Part shown: one piece after another, positions 19,401 to 27,960 of the stretch | Numbering within the stretch: position 1 is the first letter of the stretch | Layout: every line of letters begins with the position of its first letter | Origin: Lineus longissimus | Lineage: Eukaryota > Nemertea > Pilidiophora > Heteronemertea > Lineidae | Assembly (NCBI RefSeq): GCF_910592395.1 | Contig: NC_088321.1 | Location: forward strand, 9,364,001 to 9,428,000 | Direction: 5' to 3' | Length of the DNA: 64,000 bases | Position numbers and translations under genes: made by a program | The notes under the pieces: model-generated | Told to the model about the DNA's origin: nothing | What the model saw: the letters and a program-made list of their open reading frames with translations, nothing else | Databases searched by the model: none

Positions 19401-20022
19401 TCAACAAGCCAATCTACATAGGAGCTGCAGTACTGGAGTTGTCCAAGCTGCTGATGTATGAATTCTACTACAGCACACTTCAACCTTACTTTGGTGAGAA
19501 AAACCTAGAACTTCTTTATTTGGACACGGATTCTTTCGTTTTGAAGATTAAACCGACGATTTAACAGCAGACCTCAACGGGTTAAAGGATCACTTCGACT
19601 TCAGTAATTACCAAAAGAATCATCCTCTTTACGACACTAGCAAGAAGAAAGTGCTAGGCTACTTTAAGGATGAGCTGGGAGGAGACGAAATGCTAGAATT
19701 TATTGCACTTAGGAGTAAGATGTATGCGTACAGAACTAAAAATTCAGAATCAAAGAAATTGAAGGGAATCGCTAATAATGTAGTGATGAAGTCTATTACA
19801 TTTGATGACTACGTTGATTGTCTAGAAAACACTAAGACTTTTAATCACAAAATGCGTCATCTGAGGTCAGAAAAGCATCAAATGTATCTGGAAGAGATTG
19901 ATAAGAAAAGCTTAAGCCCTTTCGATGACAAGCGTTTCATCTTAGAGGATGGCATCTCTACACTGCCTTTCGGCATGTACTATGACAAATACATTGATTA
20001 CAGTGATTTAATGATTGTTTAA
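16436..20022 (+). pseudogene. Protein-primed family B DNA polymerase with N-terminal C2H2 finger, several frameshifts
   Basis: The frame from 16436 begins with a C2H2 finger (CSTCNKEISYSNLSAHRKTKGH) and shifts near 16786. It continues to 17066 without an ATG, then runs in frames 17067-18269, 18283-18861, 18887-19564 and 19651-20022. The exonuclease motif YADFEAI is at about 17601 and the second (HNLSNYDAHLF) at about 18054. Polymerase motif A (YIDANNLYGWAM) is at about 18737, motif B (NAFYGKTCENV) at about 19228 and motif C (YLDTDSF) at about 19517. A conserved zinc-like segment with QDHNHYNGKYRCAAH is at about 17960. This is the replicative enzyme of Polintons, expected at about 1,100 residues. 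Indels make it inactive. Confidence 0.9.
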
Positions 20023-20039
20023 CCTTAATTAAATAGAAA

Positions 20040-20936
20040 ATGGACTTCATAATTTTTGAGTATGAATGCGATGAAGCCATATTTGAGCTTAACTTAACAG
20101 ACCCATTGAACATAAAATCGATCACTTTGAAAACGGTAGCATTTTACAATTCGTGGTGGACAAGCGATATGCTACCAGCGTGTGCCCAATTATTCATGTT
20201 TCTTTACGAAGAGTTTAAACTTAAAAAACTGAATGCAACCATAAAAGAACAGTGCATTGAAGACCTTAACCATACACCCGATGCGACGCCAGATGAATTT
20301 TGTTTGAATTTTTTAGATAACCCCTCTATTAGAACAATAACAAAAAACAGACAATCTACATTTCCATACTCTCGACATTTTAGTTTAAGTTTGTTTTGTG
20401 AGGAATGGCAATCATACATATAAGAAAACGGAATAAGCCATGTGAAAATTTACTGTGACAAAAATTGCCTAGTCCTTGAACTTACAGAGAACAAATACTT
20501 TTACCTTAATCTCATATTTTATGATACTGTAAATGATACACCAGCTGACAAAACATTCTCCTCACGCTTAGCCCATGTGGTAAATGAATGGTTCGGCTTT
20601 AAACAAGATGTGTTCAACAAGAAAGGAAAATACTACTCCACCAAGCCACTTGACTTTTACGGAAAAGAAGTATTTTTAAGATCAAATTTGGTTGACAAAA
20701 CTAAGACCCTCTACAACAATAAACCTTCTGACATTTTATGTAATGTTCCTGTTGAAGATGGTGATCAGGTACAATACCAGAGATATGAACTCAATTGTAA
20801 AAAAATAGTGAACAAAAAATGTACAAATCATATCAAATTTGAAATCACTGATGTGAGTGGTAAAATAATTAATTTCAGAGGGAGCACAGTTACTTTAAAT
20901 TTTTCACTTGAAACTAAGAATAGTGTGTTTGAATAA
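20040..20936 (+). pseudogene. Second Polinton penton-like minor capsid gene, one in-frame stop
   Basis: The start codon follows TTAAATAGAAAATGG. One continuous frame of 298 codons is interrupted only by TAA at 20421-20423. The N-terminus has LKTVAFYNSWW, an early jelly-roll strand. The middle has VKIYCDKNCLVLEL, and later come VFLRSNLVDKTK and NNKPSDILC, then HIKFEITDVSGKIINFRG near the end. The same succession occurs in the damaged gene at 5124-6683, so this element carries two related genes for a probable vertex protein. The stop overlaps by three bases with the start of the convergent gene block on the minus strand (20939). Confidence 0.65.
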
Positions 20937-20938
20937 TT

Positions 20939-21448
20939 CTACTCCATTAAACTAAGATTACATGTTTTAGGAGTTGTGTCCCAGTTATGTTTGCCTTCTG
21001 GTTTACTTCCTTTTAATTTGCTTACTTCTGGTTTACTACCTTCTCGTACTTTCTTGTTAGTTTCAATCTTAGGATAGTAGTAAATGATGACTGCAAAACC
21101 AAATGCAGTTAAAATGACATACAGTGTTGTACTCCCGGAACTTCCAGTATTTTCAGGCTGATTGAGCTCTGCTCTTTGGACTTTGTCCGAATTGATATCA
21201 CTACTTTCAGTATTTTCAGGCTCTGGTCCGGGTTGAGTTGAACTTTGTTCGGGTTCATCGTCTTTCCTAGTAAACCTCTCCTTTTTTGACTTCTTGAATT
21301 CCTGAGCTCTTTTACCTAATTCTCGAGACCATGCAATTTGTTTTTCTGATCTTGCTCTCTTAAGGGGCTTTTCACTGTCCGTCACTCGAGCTCTGCTCTC
21401 GAGCTCTGCTCTCTGGACTTTGTCCGGCTCCACTTCTGTCTTCTCCAT
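20939..21448 (-). CDS. Polinton basic protein with C-terminal membrane segment
   Basis: This is an intact 169-residue ORF with its start in GATTAAATGG. The N-terminal half is highly charged, with KRARSEKQIAWSRELGKRAQ and KKSKKERFTRK, typical of a recurrent Polinton ORF. A Ser/Pro/Glu-rich spacer follows. A single hydrophobic segment (TLYVILTAFGFAVIIYYY) lies at about residues 107-124, before a basic tail. The element DKVQRAELxxxEN appears twice and a related DPDKVHRAELD occurs in the neighbouring minus-strand gene (22252-23493). A membrane-associated virion protein is plausible. Confidence 0.6.
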   Translation of the reverse strand: MEKTEVEPDKVQRAELESRARVTDSEKPLKRARSEKQIAWSRELGKRAQEFKKSKKERFTRKDDEPEQSSTQPGPEPENTESSDINSDKVQRAELNQPENTGSSGSTTLYVILTAFGFAVIIYYYPKIETNKKVREGSKPEVSKLKGSKPEGKHNWDTTPKTCNLSLME

Positions 21449-21486
21449 TTAATCTTCTGAAATTTTCATGTTCACTAGCAGTTTGA

Positions 21487-22251
21487 TCACTTTAGGACAT
21501 TGTCACGAACCAGTGTTGATGAGGCAAGAGCAGTTAGTGCACCCATTCTCAAACTCAACCATCTTAACCATTTGTCCAATTCATTGGTAACAATGTAATC
21601 ATTTCTTAGGTCTTTGTACAGCTGGTCTTCGTCATCGACAGGCAAGATCAGTTTTGTTAATTTAGTGTAAGTTTTTAAGACTGTCTCACCCAATGAATCG
21701 TTAAGTCTGGCAGCCATCTTTGTCATGTAAATTCTATGGTGTTTCAATACTTCCTTCTCATTCATTGCATCTAAGTCATAAAATGTAAGCTGTTTATTTA
21801 GGAAATCCTTGCTTTTACCTGTTGCAACAAGCACCTCAAGGTCTAGTTTAGCTTTAAGGCCATTTTCAGTTGAATTTTGTTGAGAGCTAGTTGACCCTAG
21901 TTGACAGTTAGTTGACCCTAGTTGACAGTTAGTCGGACTTTGTCCTGAGAGCGTAGCTCGAGTTGACCCTAGTTGGCTACTAGAACTGACTAAATTTGAA
22001 CTATTTAACGCCTTGTTAGAAGCTTGTTGGTTTGTAGTGTAATTCTGTTGGTAATTAGCAGTGTTCTGTCGGTAATTAGCAGTGTTCTGTTGGTAATTAG
22101 TACCTTTCTATTGGTAATTAGTACCTTTCTGTTGGTAATTAGCAGTGTTCTGTTGGTAATTAGTACCAACTGAATTTGAACCTGTCTTAGCTGGGATCAC
22201 TCCGATTTGTTTCATTTGTTGTTCAATGACAGTTGCTTCCTGATTATTCAT
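21487..22251 (-). pseudogene. Polinton protein with Gln-rich minisatellite region, one nonsense codon
   Basis: The frame starts at ATG 22249-22251, directly after the stop of the upstream gene, and runs 254 codons to 21487. Codons from 22170 down to 22045 form a seven-residue repeat of type NYQQNTA/NYQQKGT. A TAG at 22108-22110 replaces a Gln codon within it. The C-terminal third (LTFYDLDAMNEKEVLKHH, LPVDDEDQLYKDL) is a conserved Polinton segment of unknown function. If the internal Met at 21834 is used, only the conserved 115-residue part is made. Confidence 0.6.
22045..22170. repeat. 21-bp minisatellite in coding sequence
   Basis: About six copies of GTTGGTAATTAGNANNNTTCT are arranged in tandem, with a 21-bp period that keeps the reading frame. 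Two sub-types alternate (CAGTG and TACCT variants), giving NTA or KGT in the protein. It lies in the minus-strand gene 21487-22251. Confidence 0.75.
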
Positions 22252-23493
22252 TCATTTGAAAGGAAAATCCCTTCCAGACAAAGTCCTAAGAGCATATCTT
22301 GATCTGACAAGTTCTCGACTACATGGTAAAGGGTAACATTTACTAATATCTTGCACCTCTAATGCCTTCAATAGAATTTCACTTTGATTATCGATTGCTT
22401 GTTCATTTTCATATTCAAGCCTGTAATTTTTGAAGAAACTACAGTAGAACCTCTCTATCAAGGACACCCTCGGGACTGACAAGTGCTGTCCTTAATAGAG
22501 AGGTGTCCTGATTAGAGAGGTCAAATTGAATGGAAATAACCAATTTGGGACCAAAACTAGTGTCCTTAATAGAGAGGTTGTCCTTATTAGAGAGGTGTCC
22601 GCTAAGAGAGGTTCTACTGTACTTCCTAAGAAACCAGACCATAGAGAGTTCAAATCATCCAGTCGGTCCTTATCGGTTGGATTCGGTTTCAATACTACAT
22701 AATCAATTTTCAATGCTTTAAATGCTTGGTGTAAAAACAGCTTGTAATTTATGGTAATTTTAACTCCCATGTAATGAAGATATTTGAGGAATGCCAACAA
22801 AACCATTCTGAATTCTGTGAAATTGTTTTTGGTCAACTGAGGTTTACCAATTGCTCTGTTAATGAATTCAATTTCTAAATAAGTGTCACACTCTAGACCA
22901 GGTAAGACATCATTGGGTTTGAGTTTAACAATACCAAAGCGCAAGGCGTTCAGGACTGTTTTTTCATAGCTGGTCGCACAGAGCCATTTTCTTGGACTTG
23001 AGAAGTAAACTTTAATCCTATTTTCAACAAAATGTTTCAAATCATTTACTAATAAATCTGACAGACGTGTCTGGCCAAGGTCTCTGATGATGTAGTCAAA
23101 GTAACGCGTTTTGTTCTCAATAGTTATTTCTGGTTTCTTAAAGTCATCACTGTAAGTGGTCGAATTGCAATTCCTGCAGTACGTGTAAAGTTGCTTTGCC
23201 GGTCTGTCAAAATTCAGTTTTTTCTGGCATTCAAAAAGTGTCCATCGTTTGCAGTTACGGCACAATTGAGCATCACTTCCTGTGAATGTATCATACTGTT
23301 TCATAGGTGTTACCTGTTTCATAGGTGTTACTGTAAGATCGAGCTCTGCTCTGTGCACTTTGTCCGGATCTTCTTCAGAGCTTGTCAATAATGGTTCACC
23401 CCTTGGTCTAATGTAACCATTTTGTTTCATTGGATTGAAATACTGCATTTGACTGAAATACTTCTCTAAATAACTGTACATCCTTTCACTCAT
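22252..23493 (-). pseudogene. Uncharacterised Polinton gene with zinc-finger-like Cys pairs, split by a Tigger-like MITE
   Basis: The start codon follows TCTAAATC. The N-terminal region is polar, with repeated VTPMKQ. Cys pairs LCRNCKRW and YCRNCNSTT about 30 residues apart suggest a zinc-binding module. The rest (about 200 residues) is a helical, Leu- and Lys-rich segment with no known motif. At 22620 the frame enters a 178-bp MITE that brings a stop at 22492. The insertion plus TA duplication is 180 bp, so the frame resumes unchanged on the far side and ends at 22252, immediately before the ATG of the next gene. I do not recognise the function. Confidence 0.55.
22442..22619. mobile_element. 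Tigger/pogo-like MITE, TA target duplication
   Basis: The ends are CAGTAGAACCTCTC and GAGAGGTTCTACTG, perfectly inverted, flanked by TA on both sides (22440-22441 and 22620-22621). Inside are several further inverted AGAGAGGT/TCCTTATTAG segments. CAGTAGAACCTCTC-type ends with TA duplication are typical of Tigger/pogo elements of the Tc1-mariner superfamily. At 178 bp it has no coding capacity. Confidence 0.85.
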
Positions 23494-23514
23494 GATTTAG
23501 AATTTAAAAAATTA

Positions 23515-23658
23515 TTAAGTAGTAAACTTGCTTTTATTTTTGTGACATTTCGCGCACTTGACCAGTAGATATCTGTGTCCATTTGAAGTGATGTGATGAG
23601 TTAACATACCCGAATTACCTGTAATTTCCTTACATCTAAGGCAATAAATCTTGTTCAT
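23515..23658 (-). CDS. Small zinc-ribbon protein
   Basis: This 47-residue ORF has its start after ATTAAAT. It has YCLRCK near the N-terminus and VKCAKCHK near the C-terminus, with TSNGHRYL between. This resembles the small DUF5679-type viral zinc-ribbon proteins in length and layout. It is the first gene of the minus-strand block at the right end of the Polinton. The function of the family is unknown. Confidence 0.6.
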   Translation of the reverse strand: MNKIYCLRCKEITGNSGMLTHHITSNGHRYLLVKCAKCHKNKSKFTT

Positions 23659-23659
23659 A

Positions 23660-24417
23660 TTTAATTGGCAGAGATTATTTGAACCAATTTCAGTCAGTAA
23701 TAAGGAAACGCATCGGTTTTTTCTATGTTAGGTTTTTGGTAGTAAATTTCCAGAAATAGTCGTAGGTAAATCGTACATGCGTTTCCCTATTACTGCTGCG
23801 TATCCATAGACTGTTCCGTGCCTTGCACAACATTCCCTTTTTACCGCCTGGTGCGCCACACGGACAATGAACCTTCGTTGGTGTTATTGATCGTTCCCAT
23901 AGGTTATGCCGTGTCACATTGCGGGCATATATGCACTGTGGATTGGGAATATAGGCCCATATTGGGATTGAACATGGCCATTCTTTTGCGAGTGAACAAC
24001 ACGGAAGCAATAACTAAGGCGAAATTAATTCAAGAGGTACATCATGGGGACTACTCTGGGACCCCGAAACTGATGATTATCATAACAAGCACGAACCTGT
24101 AATTTGTTGCTTAAAAGTCAAGTTTTATATACATGTACATGCCAATTTGATGTTGCAAGTGAAAATACAAGTTACTTGTATTTTCATTTTCAATATTCAT
24201 AAGAAATTGTCTTCTGAAATAATGACAGCGTGCGGGTAAACACCTACCTTTCTTCTCGCACCTCCGTCCGTACCGATTGACCGCTGCGAAATGAGGACTA
24301 CAAAGGCCTACATGACCAAAAAGGAATATCCAATGGAGGCACAGGGCATAGTGCCAGGTCACAAGGCTGTTACGCCATAACGCCACACTACACAAGGGCA
24401 TACCCTATGGATACGCG
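23660..24417. other. Right flank of the Polinton, possibly its terminal repeat
   Basis: No convincing gene is seen. A minus-strand frame (24010-23723) has a Cys/Gly segment (VHCPCGAPGGKKGMLCKAR) but no start context or known relatives. A local inverted similarity (ACAAGTTACTTGTATTTTC, about 24167-24186) is present. By position this should include the Polinton terminal inverted repeat, but the other end is outside the window, so the boundary cannot be fixed. Confidence 0.35.
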
Positions 24418-24690
24418 GCCTAAGAGACAATCATGCCCAACGGTATAAATCAGCCTCAAGTGACTGATGCCTACCTGTAATCAGCTACAGGTGACCGATA
24501 GCAACATTAGGAGATCAACCAGATCGCTTGGATTTATAAACTGCGAAGGCATCTTAAAGCCTTAGACGCTATATTTCCATCAACCAAATTTCAGGTTGCG
24601 CAGCGTTATGTATGTCCAGGTTATGTCCTAAATTTAGTATTTCTGGTTTAAACTAAAAGTATGGACTTTCATGTATCATGTTCACATGTC
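24418..24690 (+). repeat. Fragment of the local 0.9-1.2 kb repeat
   Basis: Starting with CTAAGAGACAATCATGCCC, this stretch matches the repeat units at 36809, 38042, 43634, 50575 and 51496 over about 270 bases. It ends at TCACATGTCTAAGAT. It is a truncated unit separated from the main array by the large DIRS insertion region. Confidence 0.8.
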
Positions 24691-25563
24691 TAAGATCACT
24701 GCCGCGATGTTAATAGTTTCTATTTATAGAATTCAGCGGCAGAGATTTTAAGCACGGAAAAGTAGATTAACTCAGCTAATCTCAATGGATTTTACCCAGG
24801 AATGTTTTCAAGGCGAGAGAAACATCTGATTTAAGTACTGCGCTTATTAGATTTCATGTTCATGCCGAAGATTGGCCTAAAATGTGGACGAAAAAAGTGC
24901 ATTATCGAATGTTGGAGAGTTCACGTGATTGGACGAGAAACCTGAACAAAGTTTTCGTGCTTTTAGCTGTCAACATCAATGGCTATAATATACTCCTGCA
25001 GAATAGTAGAACTAATAGAACTAATTTCCAAAGTTTCCAATAGTTTGAACACAAATCAGAACATCACCCATTGGCTGGACTCAGATCTGCATAAATTACG
25101 ATAAATAATGAGGTCGTCGCTTCAATTTCGCAAAGAAAGTTGACTCCATTCGAAGGTTGTTTTGACCAAATTCCGTTGAACTCATCGTTATGAGGGCATT
25201 TGAACACATTCTCATTGATCTTTTCTATAAACGTGTGAAGTTTCGTACCAAAATATGTTTCCGTAAAGGCTTAAAAAAGAAAATTTGTCACTTACAAAAT
25301 CATCGCTCCGGGTCACCGCCATTTTCTTGATAATAGTACTCCAGGTAACCTCGGCGGGAAATTTAAAGCGGAATCATCCGGGGTCAAACAACAGTTTTGC
25401 TCACTACCGCCAACTGGTGATATAAATCGACACTAATCTATTTTATATCAAAACTTCTGTATCATGAAGACCTTTTCAACTTTATTTCAAGCTTTTATCT
25501 GCTGGAAAAGAGCATTAAAAAATTGTTTTTTCATTTATGCATTTTGCCCCCTGGGGAGCTAAA
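24691..25563. other. Unassigned non-coding stretch
   Basis: No ORF, transposon end or RNA gene is recognised. It is AT-rich, single-copy-looking sequence between the repeat fragment and the DIRS element. A minus-strand ATGGCGGTGACC... followed by GTAAGT (25322-25290) could be a tiny first exon, but nothing else supports it. Confidence 0.3.
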
Positions 25564-25834
25564 TTTCCATTTCCTGTGGAAATGTCAATTTATTAGTTCA
25601 TACCTACCCAGGTCAGACTTTTGCATGTGTACTCCATTCGGACACACCCGAGGAAGAAATAATCTATTTATAATAGAAATCTCTTAGCTAGTTCGCTTAG
25701 CTACCCCTAGGCGGCGCCCCTATACAGCCTCTGCCTTGTGAGAGCCGCCATTCACTAGTACTTATTACTCGAGCGCACCGAGTAAGACCCGTTGCTGTGG
25801 GGACAGGCAGGGCGGGTAGTCTGACCTGGGTAGG

Positions 25835-25915
25835 TATGAACTAATAAAATGACATTTCCACAGGAAATGGAAATTTTATGTCGTTCATACTCTACCCAGG
25901 TCAGACTTTTGCATC
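25835..25915. repeat. Internal complementary region of the large DIRS
   Basis: This contains TATGAACTAATAAAATGACATTTCCACAGGAAATGGAAA (positions 25834-25873), complementary to the left terminus, and then TTTTATGTCGTTCATACTCT, complementary to the right terminus. It is the circle-junction template of DIRS elements and defines both ends. Confidence 0.75.
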
Positions 25916-26321
25916 GAATACCAACAACCAAAGGAAGGAGGGTAAACGGTGACTTACCATGTAGTGAAGTGAACTGTCTCCAAGCTGCGCAGCAGAATCC
26001 AACGGGTGAGACCAGGGGACCCAGAGAAAGAATGCTTGGGGGAGACCCGGGCTAGAGGTCAACAGGCCCTTTGACAACAAAGGGAAGCATAACTGGGAAA
26101 ACCCATCCCCTCCTAGACGGGGACAAAACCACCTCAACACGGTATAAGCTCAGCACATATCGTCAAGAGACACAATTGTGGAAAAAATTCTTTTTTTTTT
26201 ACAAGAAGGAGAGCACGCCCCAGAATAACCTGGAGCGGCCTCACTGATTAACTCTCAAAAGTCCTAGGTGGCTGAATCCTAGGACAGCTGGACGGGGCGA
26301 ACACGCAGGCCCGAAAACCCG

Positions 26322-26343
26322 GCGACCCCCCCCCCCCCCCCCC
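26322..26343. repeat. Poly-C tract
   Basis: A run of about 18-20 C residues lies downstream of the recombinase gene. A similar run occurs at 62424-62438. The length is likely variable. Confidence 0.8.
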
Positions 26344-26345
26344 GC

Positions 26346-27467
26346 TTAAAAAGGAGGGAGGACAAGACAGCCAGCAGGAGAGAAAATCGACGAGTGGTCT
26401 AGGCAGGGAAACACCAAGACCACGTGCTGAGCCGCGACAATTGGACCAAGAGACAGCATACCGTCTGTTAACCTGGAACAATCGCGCATATAATACTGGG
26501 AGAATGTAGAGTGAGAACTCCACGTAGCCGCATCTAAAACCTCGTTCAGCTCCACTCCCTTATACTCGGCCCACGAAGTAGAAATGGCCAGAATCTCGTG
26601 GGCCGTAATGGCGCCTAGGCGACGAAGCTCTGGAGAAACGAGTGTCATAGTATAGGCCATCCGGATGGTGGCCACAAACCATCTGGCGACCGTGGCTGCA
26701 GCTATCTCCCTAGTAAACTCCTCTCTATAAGACAAAAAGAGGCGCTTCCTGCCTAGGCGAACAGCAGGCTCCTTAGTCTTATTAGAATAGAAATTCAATG
26801 CCCTAACAGGACAGAGAGTTCTGTCCGGGAGGTCTCTAGAGACCGTAGCGGATAAAGAGGGGATAAAAACCAGGCGCCTGGAGGTGTGCGGTGCCTGGTT
26901 TTTAGCCAGAAAGCCTGGGACGAATTCTAGGACCGCGCCCCTCTCAGTGAAAGCCAATTTATCAAAGGCTAAAGCATGGAGCTCAGACCGCCGCTGTGCC
27001 GTGGCCAAAGCCACCAGGAAAACGGTCTTAAAGGTCAGATGTTTAAAATCTGCCTGATGCATGGGTTCAAATGAAAATTTCATGAGAGCCCTTAAGACCA
27101 CCGAGAGGTCCCACTTGGGAGAGAGCTGAATGGAGCGAGGACGCTCCAAAGACATATTGCGAAGCAACGATGAAACAGCGTCATCCCAAGACGGTTGCCA
27201 CGATTCAGTCAGCTTTAAGGTGACCCAAACGGCGGAGCGATAACCTTTCACTCCCTGAACCGAAAACTTCCGGACCGAGAATAGAAAATTCAAGAAGTCG
27301 AGGAAGTTGGGAAGAGAGGGAGCGACCGGAGAAACTCCGTGCTCCCGACACCAGTCTCGAAAGACAGCCCACTTGCTATCATATGAATCAAGGGTAGACT
27401 GTCTCTGAGGTTGGGCGACTTTACGGATAACGTCTTCCGAAAAGCCTCTCTCTCGGAGGAAATACAC
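26346..27467 (-). CDS. Tyrosine recombinase of the large DIRS, catalytic Arg changed
   Basis: This open frame of 373 residues contains an N-terminal core-binding region (KVAQPQRQSTLDSYDSKW, about residues 16-33) and a catalytic domain. ATAQRRSELHAL holds the first Arg, AHEILAISTSWA is the H-x-x-R position, and WSSHSTFSQYYMRD carries the His and the nucleophile Tyr. At the H-x-x-R position Leu stands in place of Arg (codon CTG), which should abolish recombination. The enzyme integrates the circular DNA intermediate. The ORF starts just after the RT/RNase H ORF and in a different frame, as usual in DIRS. The last 40 residues run past the Tyr motif. Confidence 0.8.
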   Translation of the reverse strand: MYFLRERGFSEDVIRKVAQPQRQSTLDSYDSKWAVFRDWCREHGVSPVAPSLPNFLDFLNFLFSVRKFSVQGVKGYRSAVWVTLKLTESWQPSWDDAVSSLLRNMSLERPRSIQLSPKWDLSVVLRALMKFSFEPMHQADFKHLTFKTVFLVALATAQRRSELHALAFDKLAFTERGAVLEFVPGFLAKNQAPHTSRRLVFIPSLSATVSRDLPDRTLCPVRALNFYSNKTKEPAVRLGRKRLFLSYREEFTREIAAATVARWFVATIRMAYTMTLVSPELRRLGAITAHEILAISTSWAEYKGVELNEVLDAATWSSHSTFSQYYMRDCSRLTDGMLSLGPIVAAQHVVLVFPCLDHSSIFSPAGCLVLPPF

Positions 27468-27468
27468 A

Positions 27469-27608
27469 ACAGCCTCCAGGCGTGAAGTGAAGCCTGTAAA
27501 AAGAAGGGTCTTGATGATAGACCCGGCTGATCGGGTGATAAAGCAGACGGTCCCACGCCGGCAGGCGGCGGGGGTGATCCGTAAGCAGCTCCAGCAGAAC
27601 CGGGAACC
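27469..27608 (-). pseudogene. End of the large DIRS RT/RNase H frame beyond the Harbinger insertion
   Basis: The minus-strand frame begins at the Harbinger end with WFPVLLELLTDHPRRLPAW and runs to a stop near 27410. It continues the RT/RNase H frame that is interrupted at 30993. It shows that the Harbinger element inserted close to the 3' end of the RT/RNase H ORF and left the recombinase ORF intact. Confidence 0.65.
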
Positions 27609-27765
27609 AGGGGTGGTGTTCCCAAAGCCATCGTTAAATGCCCAGTTAACGACATCGTTATGACATTTAACGAGACCCTAACGATCAGATTAACGACTGT
27701 GTCTCGAAGCCATCGTTACGGTCTCGTTATTCATATGCGATTAGCGGTGTAGTTACGGTCTCGCT
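27609..27765. promoter_or_regulatory. Left Harbinger end with clustered TAACGA motifs
   Basis: About eight copies of TAACGA or its complement TCGTTA lie within about 120 bases inside the left inverted repeat. Clusters of this kind at the ends of Harbinger elements are candidate binding sites for the Myb-like protein or the transposase. Confidence 0.6.
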
Positions 27766-27960
27766 CATTGAGTATAATGCGTAATTCTCCAACGCCGGAC
27801 AATTGGTTTATTAGTGGTTATGTTTGCAAAATACTCCTCATACATAAAAAGGCCCCACCAGGCACACGCATTTAGTCTATAATCGCCCCTTACTTCAGTT
27901 GGTTGATACTGCCCGATAGGTTTGCATTCGTGATAGCGACGAGGAACTACCGTTTTTGAG

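Larger units (their letters stand above)
2727..23700. mobile_element. Polinton/Maverick element, degraded, left end outside the window
   Basis: The gene set is diagnostic: protein-primed family B polymerase, retroviral-type integrase, A32/FtsK-type ATPase, double-jelly-roll major capsid protein, minor capsid protein, and conserved small membrane proteins. Without the nested insertions the visible part is about 14.6 kb, in line with the 15-20 kb usual for Polintons. The right limit is approximate because the left terminal repeat is not in the window for comparison; it could reach about 24417. Many frameshifts and stops show the copy is not functional. Such elements encode virion proteins and are regarded as endogenous virus-like transposons. 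Confidence 0.9.

Noticed and set aside
21900-21960. Repeated TAGTTGACCCTAGTTGACAGT as a regulatory array
   Set aside because: It lies in the coding frame of the 21487-22251 gene and reads as repeated Ser/Thr/Asn/Gln residues; coding low complexity is the simpler explanation.
25290-25322. Minus-strand mini-exon ATGGCGGTGACC with a GTAAGT donor
   Set aside because: There is only one donor and nine codons, with no matching second exon found before the next elements.
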